Of a DNA stretch of 64,000 nt, positions 27,654 to 36,191 are shown one piece after another. The DNA lies in NCBI GenBank assembly GCA_034382075.1, contig JAXMOZ010000008.1, positions 1-64,000 of the forward strand. Reading direction: 5' to 3'. Below the pieces are notes generated by a model. It saw nothing but the letters and a program-made list of their open reading frames with translations, had not been told where the DNA came from and searched no databases. The first letter of the stretch is position 1, and each line of letters opens with the position of its first letter. This DNA is from JAEULH01 sp034382075. Its GTDB lineage: Bacteria; Pseudomonadota; Alphaproteobacteria; Rhodospirillales; Defluviicoccaceae. Position numbers and translations under genes: made by a program.

Positions 27654-27872
27654 TCACTTGAAGCGGAAGGTGATGCGCCCCTTCGTAAGATCGTACGGCG
27701 TGATCTCTACGCTGACCTTGTCACCCGCCAGAACCCGGATCCGGTTCTTGCGCATCTTGCCCGCGGTATGTGCGAGGATTTCGTGGTTGTTTTCCAACTT
27801 GACCCGAAACATCGCATTCGGCAAAAGCTCGGTCACGACACCAGTGAATTCAAGAACCTCTTCCTTCGCCAT
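27654..27872 (-). CDS. infA: Translation initiation factor IF-1
   Basis: A 72-residue S1-like OB-fold protein, starting at MAKEEVLEFTGVV. It contains the conserved core NAMFRVKLENNHEILAHTAGKMRKNRIRVLAGDKVSVEITPYDL, and ends GRITFRFK. A strong AAAGGAG sits 8 nt before the ATG at 27872. IF-1 occupies the ribosomal A site at initiation. It lies 68 nt upstream of the RNase E/G gene, and the infA-rng-yacG order is common in Alphaproteobacteria. Confidence 0.97.
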   Translation of the reverse strand: MAKEEVLEFTGVVTELLPNAMFRVKLENNHEILAHTAGKMRKNRIRVLAGDKVSVEITPYDLTKGRITFRFK

Positions 27873-27977
27873 TCGCACTCCTTTTCTAACAATTTCATGC
27901 GCTTACATGGCCGGGAACGGTGGCGCGGTCAAGAGGCTTGTGCCGGCCGCAGCCGGCCCCGGCGCAGCGTGCGGCGG

Positions 27978-30425
27978 TCATGGCGCCTGTGCCCGGCCCT
28001 CGCGAAGCGTCTCCATCGCCGGTTCTGCGGCTGCCTGATCCGCGCTTCGCCCGGCGGTTTCCGCCTTGGGGAGGAACAGACGCACAGTGGTTCCATGGCC
28101 GAGTTCGCTCTCGACCGCGACGTGGCCACCCGACTGACGCACGAAGCCGTAGACCATGCTCAGGCCGAGACCGTTGCCCCGGCCGAACTTCTTCGTCGTG
28201 AAGAACGGCTCGAAGATGCGCTCGAGGACGTTCGCCGGCATTCCGGTGCCGGTATCGCCGACGGCGACGCAGACGTAGTCGCCGGGCACGACCTCCTGGT
28301 TCTTGCGGGCGAACTCGCTGCCCAACACCTCGTTGCTGGTCGTGATGGTGACCGTCCCTCCCTGGGGCATGGCATCGCGGGCGTTGACTACCAGGTTCAG
28401 GAGCGCGTGCTCCAGTTGGCCCCTGTCGATCAGGGTTGGCCACAACTCGGCGGTAAACCGCTCCTTGATCTCGATGGCGTCGCCCAGCGTTCGGCGCAGC
28501 AGGTGGGTCATCTCGCCGACGATGCGATTGAGGTCGGCGGCCTTCGGGTGGAGCCGCTGTCGCCTCGCGAAGGCTAGGAGCCGGTGGATCAGCTCGGCGC
28601 CCCGCTCGGCCGACCAAAGAGCGTCGGCGACCAACTCCCGATCCTCGTCGTCTCCAGCCCCTTTCTCCTGCAAGAGTTGCAGGTTGCCGAGGATGATCGC
28701 CAAAACGTTATTGAAGTCATGGGCAATGCCGCCGGTGAGCTGGCCGATGAGCTCGAGGCGCTGCGACCGACGCAGCCGCTCCTCCCTCGCCTTGCGTTCC
28801 GTTATGTCCTCCTTCACCGCGACGTAGTGCGTGATCTTGCCGCGGGCGTCGCGCACCGGCGCGATCGCCGCCAGCTCCCAGAAGAGCTCGCCGTTCTTGC
28901 GCCTGTTGTGGAACTCGCCGCGCCAGACTTCGCCGGCCCTGATCGTCTTCCACAGGTCGCCGTACTCGCTGGATTTCGTATGCCCCGACTTCAAGACTCG
29001 CGGGTTCTTGCCCATCACTTCCGCGTAGGTATAGCCCGTGACCTCGGTGAACTTCGGGTTGACGTACTCGATGTTGCCTTCGACGTCGGTGATCACGACC
29101 GACACAGGGCTCTGTTCCACCCCCTGGAACAGCTTACGCAGGTCGCCTTCCGCCCGCTTGTGCGCCGAGACGTCCTGGAGCATGAGCAGGAACTGGTCTT
29201 CGCCCGCCCAGCGCATCGACGTCGCCCGCATTGCCGCGTAGGCGATGGTGCGGTTGGGACGGATGATCTCGATGTCGGCGACTTCGCCCTGCACCACCGG
29301 GAAGCCGAACTCCGCCCCCTGCAACTCGCGGCCATCCTTGGCGAAGAGGGCCTCGGCGGCCTTGTTGACGTAGCGGATCTTGTGCTGCGCATCGACGACG
29401 ACGATCGCGACCGACTGCATCCCGATGATCGACCGCCACCGGGCCTCGCTCTCCCGCAGCGCCTCCTCTGCCCGCTGGCGCTCGGTGACGTCCTCGTAAA
29501 GGCAGACCACCTCACCCGAGGACAGCCGATAAATGTAGCCTTCCCGCCAGCCGGCCCGCTTCTCGTCCCGATAGTAGACGACGGGAAAATGCTCGGGCAC
29601 TCCCGTGCGCCCGACCCGGCGAAGGGCATCGAGCAGGCCGGTGGTACGGACGGCCGGGAACACCTCGCTCAACCTGCGGCCAATGACTGCGCGCCGTTCC
29701 AGATCGTCGATGCGCTCGGCGCCGCGGTTCAGATCGCTGAAGACGAAGTCCTCGCCCTGACCAACGGCGGAGAAGACGGCGGCGCCCATGCGCATGTTTT
29801 CGAAGAGCTGGCGAAAACGCGCGTTGCCCTGACGCCCCTGCGCGAGGATGGGTCTGCCGATGGCCAGGATGAGAAGAGCCGAGAAGCCGATCACCAACAG
29901 CGCCGCACCGCCGGCCTTGGCCGCGGCGTCCACGAATGGTGCGCGCACCTCGTCCCTGTCGATGGTGGCGACCACCCCAAGGGCCCGCCCCGCCACCGGC
30001 TCGTAAGCGGCAAGCACCTGACCTCGACCCGTCGAGACGGTGGCCGTGCCGGACGCTCCGGCAAGCGCCCGTCGCAGGAGCCCTGCCAGAGGAGCAGCCT
30101 CGTTGCTCCCGTCGCCCGTAGCTTCCCCGCTGGGCATCACGGTTTCGGCGACAACCAGTTCCCCGGCATCTGCTTTTCCAACAACGAGCCGACCGGTTTC
30201 GTGCAGGCTGCGATGGACAGACGGCGCCGGCGCCGGGCTAGAGAAAGCGGGGCCTGCCGGCGCCTCGGCGAGAGCGGCCGCATGCGCCCGCGCTGCCTCA
30301 ACCAGATCCCGCCGGTAGCGATCGAGCTCCGCGCGGTAGAGGGCGCCGAAGACCAGGGTCCCGACCACGATCGTGCTCAGGGTCATGATCAAGACGAGAA
30401 GGCCAAGAGCCTTCCGGTCACTCAT
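27978..30425 (-). CDS. Membrane-bound multi-PAS sensor histidine kinase
   Basis: An 815-residue kinase. An N-terminal membrane segment (GLLVLIMTLSTIVVGTLVFGAL) and a second near residues 172-192 enclose a small periplasmic sensor region. Three PAS domains follow: about 205-320, 325-425 and 435-555; the last contains VNPKFTEVTGYTYAEVMGKNP and RNGEL-type RKNGELFWELAAIAPVRD with a PAC segment. HisKA has GQLTGGIAHDFNNVLAIILGN (phospho-acceptor His). HATPase_c has NLVVNARDAMPQGG, GDTGTGMP and GRGNGLGLSMVYG. Its start overlaps the preceding regulator gene by 8 nt. It is divergent from the kai operon; no periplasmic cofactor site is obvious. Confidence 0.9.
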   Translation of the reverse strand: MSDRKALGLLVLIMTLSTIVVGTLVFGALYRAELDRYRRDLVEAARAHAAALAEAPAGPAFSSPAPAPSVHRSLHETGRLVVGKADAGELVVAETVMPSGEATGDGSNEAAPLAGLLRRALAGASGTATVSTGRGQVLAAYEPVAGRALGVVATIDRDEVRAPFVDAAAKAGGAALLVIGFSALLILAIGRPILAQGRQGNARFRQLFENMRMGAAVFSAVGQGEDFVFSDLNRGAERIDDLERRAVIGRRLSEVFPAVRTTGLLDALRRVGRTGVPEHFPVVYYRDEKRAGWREGYIYRLSSGEVVCLYEDVTERQRAEEALRESEARWRSIIGMQSVAIVVVDAQHKIRYVNKAAEALFAKDGRELQGAEFGFPVVQGEVADIEIIRPNRTIAYAAMRATSMRWAGEDQFLLMLQDVSAHKRAEGDLRKLFQGVEQSPVSVVITDVEGNIEYVNPKFTEVTGYTYAEVMGKNPRVLKSGHTKSSEYGDLWKTIRAGEVWRGEFHNRRKNGELFWELAAIAPVRDARGKITHYVAVKEDITERKAREERLRRSQRLELIGQLTGGIAHDFNNVLAIILGNLQLLQEKGAGDDEDRELVADALWSAERGAELIHRLLAFARRQRLHPKAADLNRIVGEMTHLLRRTLGDAIEIKERFTAELWPTLIDRGQLEHALLNLVVNARDAMPQGGTVTITTSNEVLGSEFARKNQEVVPGDYVCVAVGDTGTGMPANVLERIFEPFFTTKKFGRGNGLGLSMVYGFVRQSGGHVAVESELGHGTTVRLFLPKAETAGRSADQAAAEPAMETLREGRAQAP

Positions 30426-30822
30426 CCCTTGCAAGCCCCGTAACGCCTTCGCTCCTCCGCAACAGCGCCTCGCGGAGCCGAGAGATGCTGACCGGCTTGC
30501 TCAGGGTGAGCACCGAGCGGAGGCCCTTCATCTCGGCCAGCAGACGGGCGTTCACCGCGTAGTCGGGATGGTAGCCGGTGATGATGATGATATCGGCGCT
30601 ACACCGTTGATCCACGAGCCACAGGATCAGTTCGTTGCCGTCGATGTCGGGCATGACCATGTCGAGAACGATCGTGTCGGGCCTTTGCCGCCGGTAGGCC
30701 GCCTGAAAATCGCTGCCGTGGACGGTCACCTCCACGGCGAACCCAAGCCGCGACGCCACGCGCTCGACGAACGCGGCGAAGCGCGGCTCGTCGTCTACGA
30801 TCAGTAGACGCTTCGCAGCCAT
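30418..30822 (-). CDS. Single-domain response regulator
   Basis: A 134-residue receiver domain without output domain: LLIVDDEPRF, the phospho-acceptor Asp54 in TIVLDMVMPD, the switch Thr in IIIITGYHP, and Lys in LTLSKPVS. The downstream kinase gene overlaps it by 8 nt and is its likely partner. It starts 212 nt from the divergent kaiA-like gene, so it may belong to the input or output of that system (inference). Confidence 0.87.
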   Translation of the reverse strand: MAAKRLLIVDDEPRFAAFVERVASRLGFAVEVTVHGSDFQAAYRRQRPDTIVLDMVMPDIDGNELILWLVDQRCSADIIIITGYHPDYAVNARLLAEMKGLRSVLTLSKPVSISRLREALLRRSEGVTGLARDE

Positions 30823-31034
30823 TCCCCTATCCTTCGTCCTCTTTCGGCTGGAGCGGGCTGCAGTTATAGCGACAATTCGTCGCCGCTAAAGCCGCCCGTT
30901 GAGCCGAGTCGGAATAAACAAGGCGGTATAACGCTGAACGGGGAGCACGGCGCCGACGACGAGGCACGCCCGCCAGGCGCACAAGCAAGCGGGTGCCGGT
31001 ACCCGCGGGCAGCAGCCGAAGAGCCGTGGGAGCT

Positions 31035-31937
31035 ATGACCGACGACGTGCACAGAGTGGTGCTGCTCGATAGTGCGGGCGATACCGCTTGGGTCGAGGCC
31101 ATGCTGGCCGACCTGGAAGGCGGCCACGGCACCGACATCATCCATTGCGGCACGGCGGCGACGGCGTTGGTAACGCTGGAGTCCTGGACCGTGGATCTGG
31201 TCTTGGTGGACCTGGGCCCGACGCCGGGCCCGGCGCTCGACGCGATCCAAGCTATCCGCGAGGCCGATCCAGCAGTGCCCATTCTTGCCGTCACGACCCG
31301 TGGCGAGGACCGAGTCGGCCTGCTTGCCATTCGCGCGGGCGCGCAGGACTACATCGTGCAGGGCGAAAGCAACAGGCGCCTGGGTCAGGCAGTTGCCTTT
31401 GCCATCGAGCGCAGCCGCGCGTTCGACCGCTTCGAGGCGGCCAAGGAAAGCGAGGCCCGCGAGCGAGAGTTCACCAGGCTGAGAAATCTATGCGGGCCGG
31501 CCCCGCTTGCGGTGAGCGGGCGCAGCTTCGGTTCGATCCCCCTTCGCGACCGTTCGCCACAAGCCTTCCTCGACCTCGCCCGGAACTACGAGCGGGTTCT
31601 GGTCGCATCGGCCAGCGCCCGTTCCTTCCACGAACGAGAGGACATCGCAAACGAGTTGAACGGCATTGCCGACCGGCTCGGCGTGCTCAACGCCGGCCCC
31701 AGGGACGTGATCGACGTTCACAAGATGGCGATCGCCCAACGGCTGGAGGGCGTTTCCATGGGCCGCGCGCGCGCTGCCATTGAGGAAGCGCGCATGCTAC
31801 TGCTGCAGTTGATGGGGTACCTCGCCTCGTTCTACCGGAACCTGTCCTGGGGCACCGCGGCATCCGGCCGTAGCTCGTCATCCCCTGGGCGACTCCTGGC
31901 GAACTCCGAGGCGGCGGCAAGGAAGAACGAGAAATGA
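31035..31937 (+). CDS. KaiA-like protein: degenerate receiver plus KaiA-C-like helical domain
   Basis: A 300-residue protein in two parts. Residues 6-125 are a receiver fold: the first strand reads VVLLDSAGD, Asp59 is in VLVDL, but the conserved Lys is replaced by Gln in YIVQGES, so signalling by phosphorylation is doubtful. A charged helix (126-150) leads to a helical domain at 170-271. Its last part, VIDVHKMAIAQRLEGVSMGR and ARMLLLQLMGYLASFYRNLS, follows the pattern of the KaiA C-terminal domain (xxxIHxELMxxF, then xLxxVIAHLCEMYR). Cyanobacterial KaiA3 has the same receiver-plus-KaiA-C layout. The ATG overlaps no gene; a GTG at 30993 is an alternative. The stop overlaps kaiB by 4 nt. Confidence 0.72.
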   Translation: MTDDVHRVVLLDSAGDTAWVEAMLADLEGGHGTDIIHCGTAATALVTLESWTVDLVLVDLGPTPGPALDAIQAIREADPAVPILAVTTRGEDRVGLLAIRAGAQDYIVQGESNRRLGQAVAFAIERSRAFDRFEAAKESEAREREFTRLRNLCGPAPLAVSGRSFGSIPLRDRSPQAFLDLARNYERVLVASASARSFHEREDIANELNGIADRLGVLNAGPRDVIDVHKMAIAQRLEGVSMGRARAAIEEARMLLLQLMGYLASFYRNLSWGTAASGRSSSSPGRLLANSEAAARKNEK

Positions 31938-32242
31938 GCCAATTTGTCCTGAAGCTTTACATCGCCGGGAGAACGCCGCGGACGGAGAGCGCGATCTCCA
32001 GCCTCAAGGAAATCTGTGAACGAGACTTCTCCGGGCTCTACGAGTTGGCTGTCATCGATGTGCTGGAGCGGCCGCAACTCGCCGAGAACGAGAAGATCCT
32101 GGCGACCCCGACCCTGGTCAAGGAGTTGCCGCCGCCGTTACGCCGGGTCGTCGGTGACCTCTCGGACCTCGATCGGGTTCTTGTTGGCCTCGACCTGGCC
32201 ATCAGGGAGATGGCAGAGAAGGGGTCAACCCATGAAGGATGA
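31934..32242 (+). CDS. kaiB: Circadian clock protein KaiB
   Basis: A 102-residue thioredoxin-like KaiB: FVLKLYIAGRTPRTESAISSLKEICE, then YELAVIDVLERPQLAENEKILATPTLVKELPPPLRRVVGDLSD. The PTLVK.LPPP.R...GD segment is the KaiB signature; the fold-switching C-terminal half binds KaiC in cyanobacteria. It overlaps the kaiA-like gene by 4 nt and kaiC by 11 nt, so the three are co-transcribed and translationally coupled. Confidence 0.93.
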   Translation: MSQFVLKLYIAGRTPRTESAISSLKEICERDFSGLYELAVIDVLERPQLAENEKILATPTLVKELPPPLRRVVGDLSDLDRVLVGLDLAIREMAEKGSTHEG

Positions 32243-33763
32243 AAGTGGCTCGGACGAGGCGGTCAGGAAAATCCCCACCGGGATCGCCGGCTTCGACTAC
32301 ATCGGCAACGGCGGCCTGCCCGAGGGCCGCACGGCGCTTGTCGCCGGCAGCGCCGGCAGCGGCAAGACCATTTTCGCCTGCCAGTTCCTGGCGGAAGGCG
32401 TGCGCCAGGGGTTGTCGCCGGGGGTCTTCGTGACCTTCGAGGAGAAGCCGCAGGACATCCGCCGCAACATGATGAGCTTCGGCTGGAACATCGGTCGCTG
32501 GGAGGAGCAGGGAAACTGGGCTTTCGTCGACGCTTCGCCGGAGCCCTCGTTCGAAATTGCGATCATCGGCGACTACGATTTTGGGGCCTTGCTCGCCCGC
32601 ATCGAACACGCCATCCGCAGCATCGGCGCCAAGCGCGTCGTGCTGGATTCGATTGGTGCCATCTTCGCCCAGTTCCGCGACGGCGACCGCGTTCGCCACG
32701 AGTTGTTTCGCATCGCCTCGGCACTGCGCGACCTTGGAGTGACGGCCATTATGACCGCGGAGCGAACCGCCGAGTACGGCGAGATCGCCCGCCACGGCAT
32801 CGAGGAGTTCGTCGCCGACAGCGTCGTCATCCTGCGCAACGTATTGGAGGACGAGAAGCGCCGACGGACCATCGAGATCCTGAAGGTGCGCGGCACCAGC
32901 CACCGCAAGGGCGAATACCCGTTCACGGTTATTCCGGCTGACGGCATCATCGTCATTCCGCTATCGGCAATCGAGCTCCGGCAACGCTCCGGAGACATCC
33001 GCGTGACGTCCGGCAACGCTGACCTCGACCGCATGTGCGGCGGCGGGTTGTTCCGCGACTCGATCATCCTCGTCTCCGGCGCCACAGGCACCGGCAAGAC
33101 ATTGATGGTCACCCACTTCGTTGCCGGCGGCGCTGCCTCCGATGAGCGGTGCCTTCTCTTCGCCTACGAGGAGAGCCGCGAGCAGCTCGGCCGCAACGCC
33201 ACGGGCTGGGGCATCGACTTCGACAGGCTGGAGGCAGAAGGGAAGCTCAAGGTCATCTGCGATTATCCAGAGTCCGCGAGCCTCGAGGACCACCTCGTCC
33301 GGATCAAGGAGTACATCGAGGACTTCAAGCCCAACCGTATCGCCGTCGACAGCCTCTCGGCGCTGGAAAGGATCTCGACTATCCGCGGTTTTCGCGAGTT
33401 CGTCCTCGGCGTGACCTCGTTCTGCAAGCACGAGGAGATAACTGGCCTGTTCACGTCAACGAGCCGACGTTGACCGGCGGCAACTCGGTGACTGAGGCCC
33501 ACATCTCGTCGATCACCGACAGTATCGTCCTCCTGCGCTACGTCGAGCTTTACGGCGAGATGCGCCGCGGCATCACGGTACTGAAAATGCGCGGGTCATC
33601 GCACGAGAAGAACATCCGCGAGATCGTCATCGACAATACCGGCGCCCATATCGGTGCGCCCTTTCGCAACGTCGCCGGCATCCTCGCAGGTAATCCGGTG
33701 CAGGTGGCGATGTCCGAACTCGAGCGGCTCGACCAGCTTTTTCCGGACGAACGCTCTCCATAA
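32232..33763 (+). pseudogene. kaiC: Circadian clock ATPase KaiC, interrupted by a one-base frameshift
   Basis: A double-RecA KaiC. CI: Walker A GSAGSGKT (residues 39-46), catalytic Glu pair E70/E71 in TFEEKP. CII: Walker A GATGTGKT (283-290), E313/E314 in YEESREQ. The first frame stops after residue 413 at 33471-33473. Restoring one base near 33464 gives FTSTSPTLTGGNSVTEAHISS and continues in frame to 33763, for a 510-residue protein of normal length. The phospho-site pair would be Ser426-Ser427 (33506-33511), in place of the Ser-Thr of the classical clock protein. The break falls just before them, so the 413-residue product would lack the phospho-sites and the C-terminal tail. It may be a real inactivation or a sequencing error. 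Confidence 0.85.
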
Positions 33764-33839
33764 GCTGAGGCAGGCTTCCGTCGGCGCAGCACCTTCTCGA
33801 GTTGAGAAGCTTCCTTCAGCTCCGGAGAGTGCGGGCAAC

Positions 33840-34601
33840 TCAACCAGCTTCGGCAGGAAGGCTGGGAGCGGTGCAGCGCCCTTCGGCGGCGAGGCGGCTT
33901 TCGACCATCTCGCGCACAAGGAGCGGAACAGCTTCATCCTCTCCGATCGCGCCGAGGTAGCTGACGCCATTCCCGGGGCGGCTGGCAAGACCGGAGGCGA
34001 CGTCATGGGTCGCATGGTGGCCGGGTGCGGCGAAGCAGCCTATCGCGACGATCGGGGCCGGCAGCGGCGCCAGCGCCTCGGCAATCCGCGGCGGCTGATC
34101 AAGGTAGGCGGTCACGACCTGGCGGAAACGGCCACTGTGCTGAAGCGCCGCCGCATGCCGTTCCGTGGTGGCCGCGGAGGAGGGGTTCCTCAAGGTGCCG
34201 TGGGCGATCAGGAGCAGCGTTACCTCGCCCGGGCGAAGCTCGAGATGTGCGACGTGCTCCTCCGCCCGCCGCTGCATCAGGGATGCAAATGCCGGATGCA
34301 TGCCGATCGGCTCGCAGAGGAGGATGCTTCGCCGCCCGTGGCTTGCAGCCTGCAGCGGCGGCAGGACCTGCTGTGCGATCCAGCCGGCGCACATCATCAT
34401 CGGCACGACGACCACGGTTGACGCGCTAGCCCGCCGGAGCACCTCGGCCGGCTCATCGCCGCCCGCCAAAGCCGCAACGAGGACTTCGCCGAAGCACCCC
34501 ATCCGCCTGAGCGCGTCGGCGTGGCGGTTCAGCGCCGCGGCCGCGGTGGCCCGCCGTGACGAACCGAGGCCAACCAGGAGAACCGCGGGATGTTCGGGCA
34601 T
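33840..34601 (-). CDS. CbiX/SirB-like sirohydrochlorin chelatase
   Basis: A 253-residue protein built of two chelatase halves, as in long CbiX. The C-terminal half carries the catalytic His motifs LLIAHGTLR and GCFAAPGHHATHD. In the N-terminal half the corresponding positions read LLVGLGSSR and PMMMCAGWIAQ, so both His residues are lost there. Such enzymes insert iron or cobalt into sirohydrochlorin. At the end of the nir operon, downstream of nirN, an iron-chelatase making siroheme for heme d1 is plausible. Confidence 0.82.
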   Translation of the reverse strand: MPEHPAVLLVGLGSSRRATAAAALNRHADALRRMGCFGEVLVAALAGGDEPAEVLRRASASTVVVVPMMMCAGWIAQQVLPPLQAASHGRRSILLCEPIGMHPAFASLMQRRAEEHVAHLELRPGEVTLLLIAHGTLRNPSSAATTERHAAALQHSGRFRQVVTAYLDQPPRIAEALAPLPAPIVAIGCFAAPGHHATHDVASGLASRPGNGVSYLGAIGEDEAVPLLVREMVESRLAAEGRCTAPSLPAEAG

Positions 34602-34616
34602 GATGTGCGCTCCGCC

Positions 34617-36191
34617 TCAGTGGCTGGTCCCGGACGACAAGTTGATCTTGTTGTAGACGTTGTACTTGCCCGACGGCTTTCGCATCGGGATGCGCTTGAC
34701 GACGTCGAGGGTTTGGGCGTCGTAGACGAGCAAAGCCCCGTCCATCTCGGCGACACTGACGAGGGCGTAGCGCCCGTCGCGAGTAAACTCGACGTGGGAG
34801 GTGAGCCGCCCCGGCTCCGGCACCAGCGTGCGGACGATCTCGAGCGAGCGCTTGTCGATGATCTGGATCTGGTAGCGCTTAGGCCCGAGCGACGTGTCGA
34901 TCCAGGCGAACGGCGTGTTCTCGTGGCTGCGCATGAAAAAGCCGGCGCCGCCGGTCGCAATCCGTTTGATCGGCCGCCAAGTGCTCATGTCGATCACGAC
35001 GATCGCCGCCTCGTTAAGAACTGGCGTCGCCATGACCGGCCTGCCCTCGTGCTCGAAGGAGATGCCGGATGCGAGGTGCGGCATTCCGCCGATGGACACG
35101 TCGGCGATCTTGCGCCCGACGTTGAGGTTGATGACCTGGCCACTGCGGCTCGCGCGACCGGCACCGACCGCTACCCGATAGGCGGTGTCGAAGAAAAAGT
35201 CGTCCAAGGGCTCGTCGAGGGGGATGCGACGAACCGGGAAGGGCCCGTGGTCGAATGCGCCCTCCAGCATCCCTGGCTGATAGCTGTGGATGAAGCCCCT
35301 CGCCTGAGGTTCCGGGTTGTCCTGGTACGAGATCTCCCAGAGTTCCGGCTGATCGCGAAGCGCGACGATGAAACTCTGTCGCGGAGGTGCGGTGTACACG
35401 GCGCTTACGCGCGAAGCCCGTCCGGCGCGATCCTCGACCGGAATGACCTTTAGCGGTGTGAGATCGCGAGCGTCGAGGATGACCACGGTATTCGGCAGCG
35501 TGTTGCCGGCGATGACGTAGCGGTCGTCTCCGGAGACCGCGATGTTGCGCAGATTGATGCCGGCGCGAATCTCGGCCACGGCCTTGAGACCGTACAGGTC
35601 GTACTTTCCGACCCAACCATCGCGCGAGCCCAGGTAGACGAAGCGGCCGTCCGGAGAATACTTGGCGCCGCCGTGCAACGCGAAGCGAGACTGAAACCGC
35701 CAGATCGGCTCGAACCGGTCGCCGTCCAGGATGGTCACGTGGTTGTCGCCGGTTTCCACGACGGTGAAAAGGTTGAGCGGGTCGGCGCCGTGTACCGGCT
35801 TGGTCGGCAAGGCGTCCGGTGACGTGAGCACGGCGCGGCTCGCCCGCATCTGCTCCGGCGTCCAAGTCGGCGGCTCGGGCAGTGGACGGTAGATCCAGGC
35901 GGCAACCGCAGCGATCGCATCCGGCGCGAGCGTTCCTTCGAACCCCGGCATTTGCGTCGCGGGCCTGCCGGCCGTGATCGTCCGCAGGGCTTCCCCCACA
36001 CTAAGCCGGGCCAGGCTTTCGGGAAGCAGCGCCGGGCCAGTGCCGCCGAGGCGGTCCCTGCCGTGACAGGAGGCGCAGTGCTCAAGGTAAAGCGCCCGAG
36101 CTTCGCCGTTCTGGTCCCCCCAAACTGGTCCCATCGCGGGCACGAGGGCAGCCAGAACTGCGGGAATCAGGCTAGCCCGCTGCCACAGCAT
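34617..36191 (-). CDS. nirN: NirN: cytochrome c-heme d1 protein (dihydro-heme d1 dehydrogenase)
   Basis: A 524-residue periplasmic protein: signal peptide to about residue 25, a cytochrome c domain with CASCHGRD, and a C-terminal eight-bladed d1-type propeller (about 130-524) with repeats such as GGAKYSPDGRFVYLGSRDGW and HVEFTRDGRYALVSVAEMDG. The cd1 arrangement but shorter size and position after nirJ identify NirN, which oxidises dihydro-heme d1 to heme d1. Its start overlaps the nirJ stop by 20 nt. Confidence 0.9.
   Translation of the reverse strand: MLWQRASLIPAVLAALVPAMGPVWGDQNGEARALYLEHCASCHGRDRLGGTGPALLPESLARLSVGEALRTITAGRPATQMPGFEGTLAPDAIAAVAAWIYRPLPEPPTWTPEQMRASRAVLTSPDALPTKPVHGADPLNLFTVVETGDNHVTILDGDRFEPIWRFQSRFALHGGAKYSPDGRFVYLGSRDGWVGKYDLYGLKAVAEIRAGINLRNIAVSGDDRYVIAGNTLPNTVVILDARDLTPLKVIPVEDRAGRASRVSAVYTAPPRQSFIVALRDQPELWEISYQDNPEPQARGFIHSYQPGMLEGAFDHGPFPVRRIPLDEPLDDFFFDTAYRVAVGAGRASRSGQVINLNVGRKIADVSIGGMPHLASGISFEHEGRPVMATPVLNEAAIVVIDMSTWRPIKRIATGGAGFFMRSHENTPFAWIDTSLGPKRYQIQIIDKRSLEIVRTLVPEPGRLTSHVEFTRDGRYALVSVAEMDGALLVYDAQTLDVVKRIPMRKPSGKYNVYNKINLSSGTSH

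Noticed and set aside
28584..30443. A 619-residue open frame on the + strand.
   Set aside because: Antisense to the PAS kinase, whose motifs are intact; no ribosome site or family likeness.
33440..33480. Programmed ribosomal frameshifting in kaiC.
   Set aside because: No slippery heptamer or downstream stimulatory structure is evident, and KaiC is not known to use frameshifting; a deletion or sequence error is simpler.
33793..33809. CTTCTC/GAGAAG hairpin after kaiC as a terminator.
   Set aside because: Only 6 bp, no T run, moderate GC; too weak to call.
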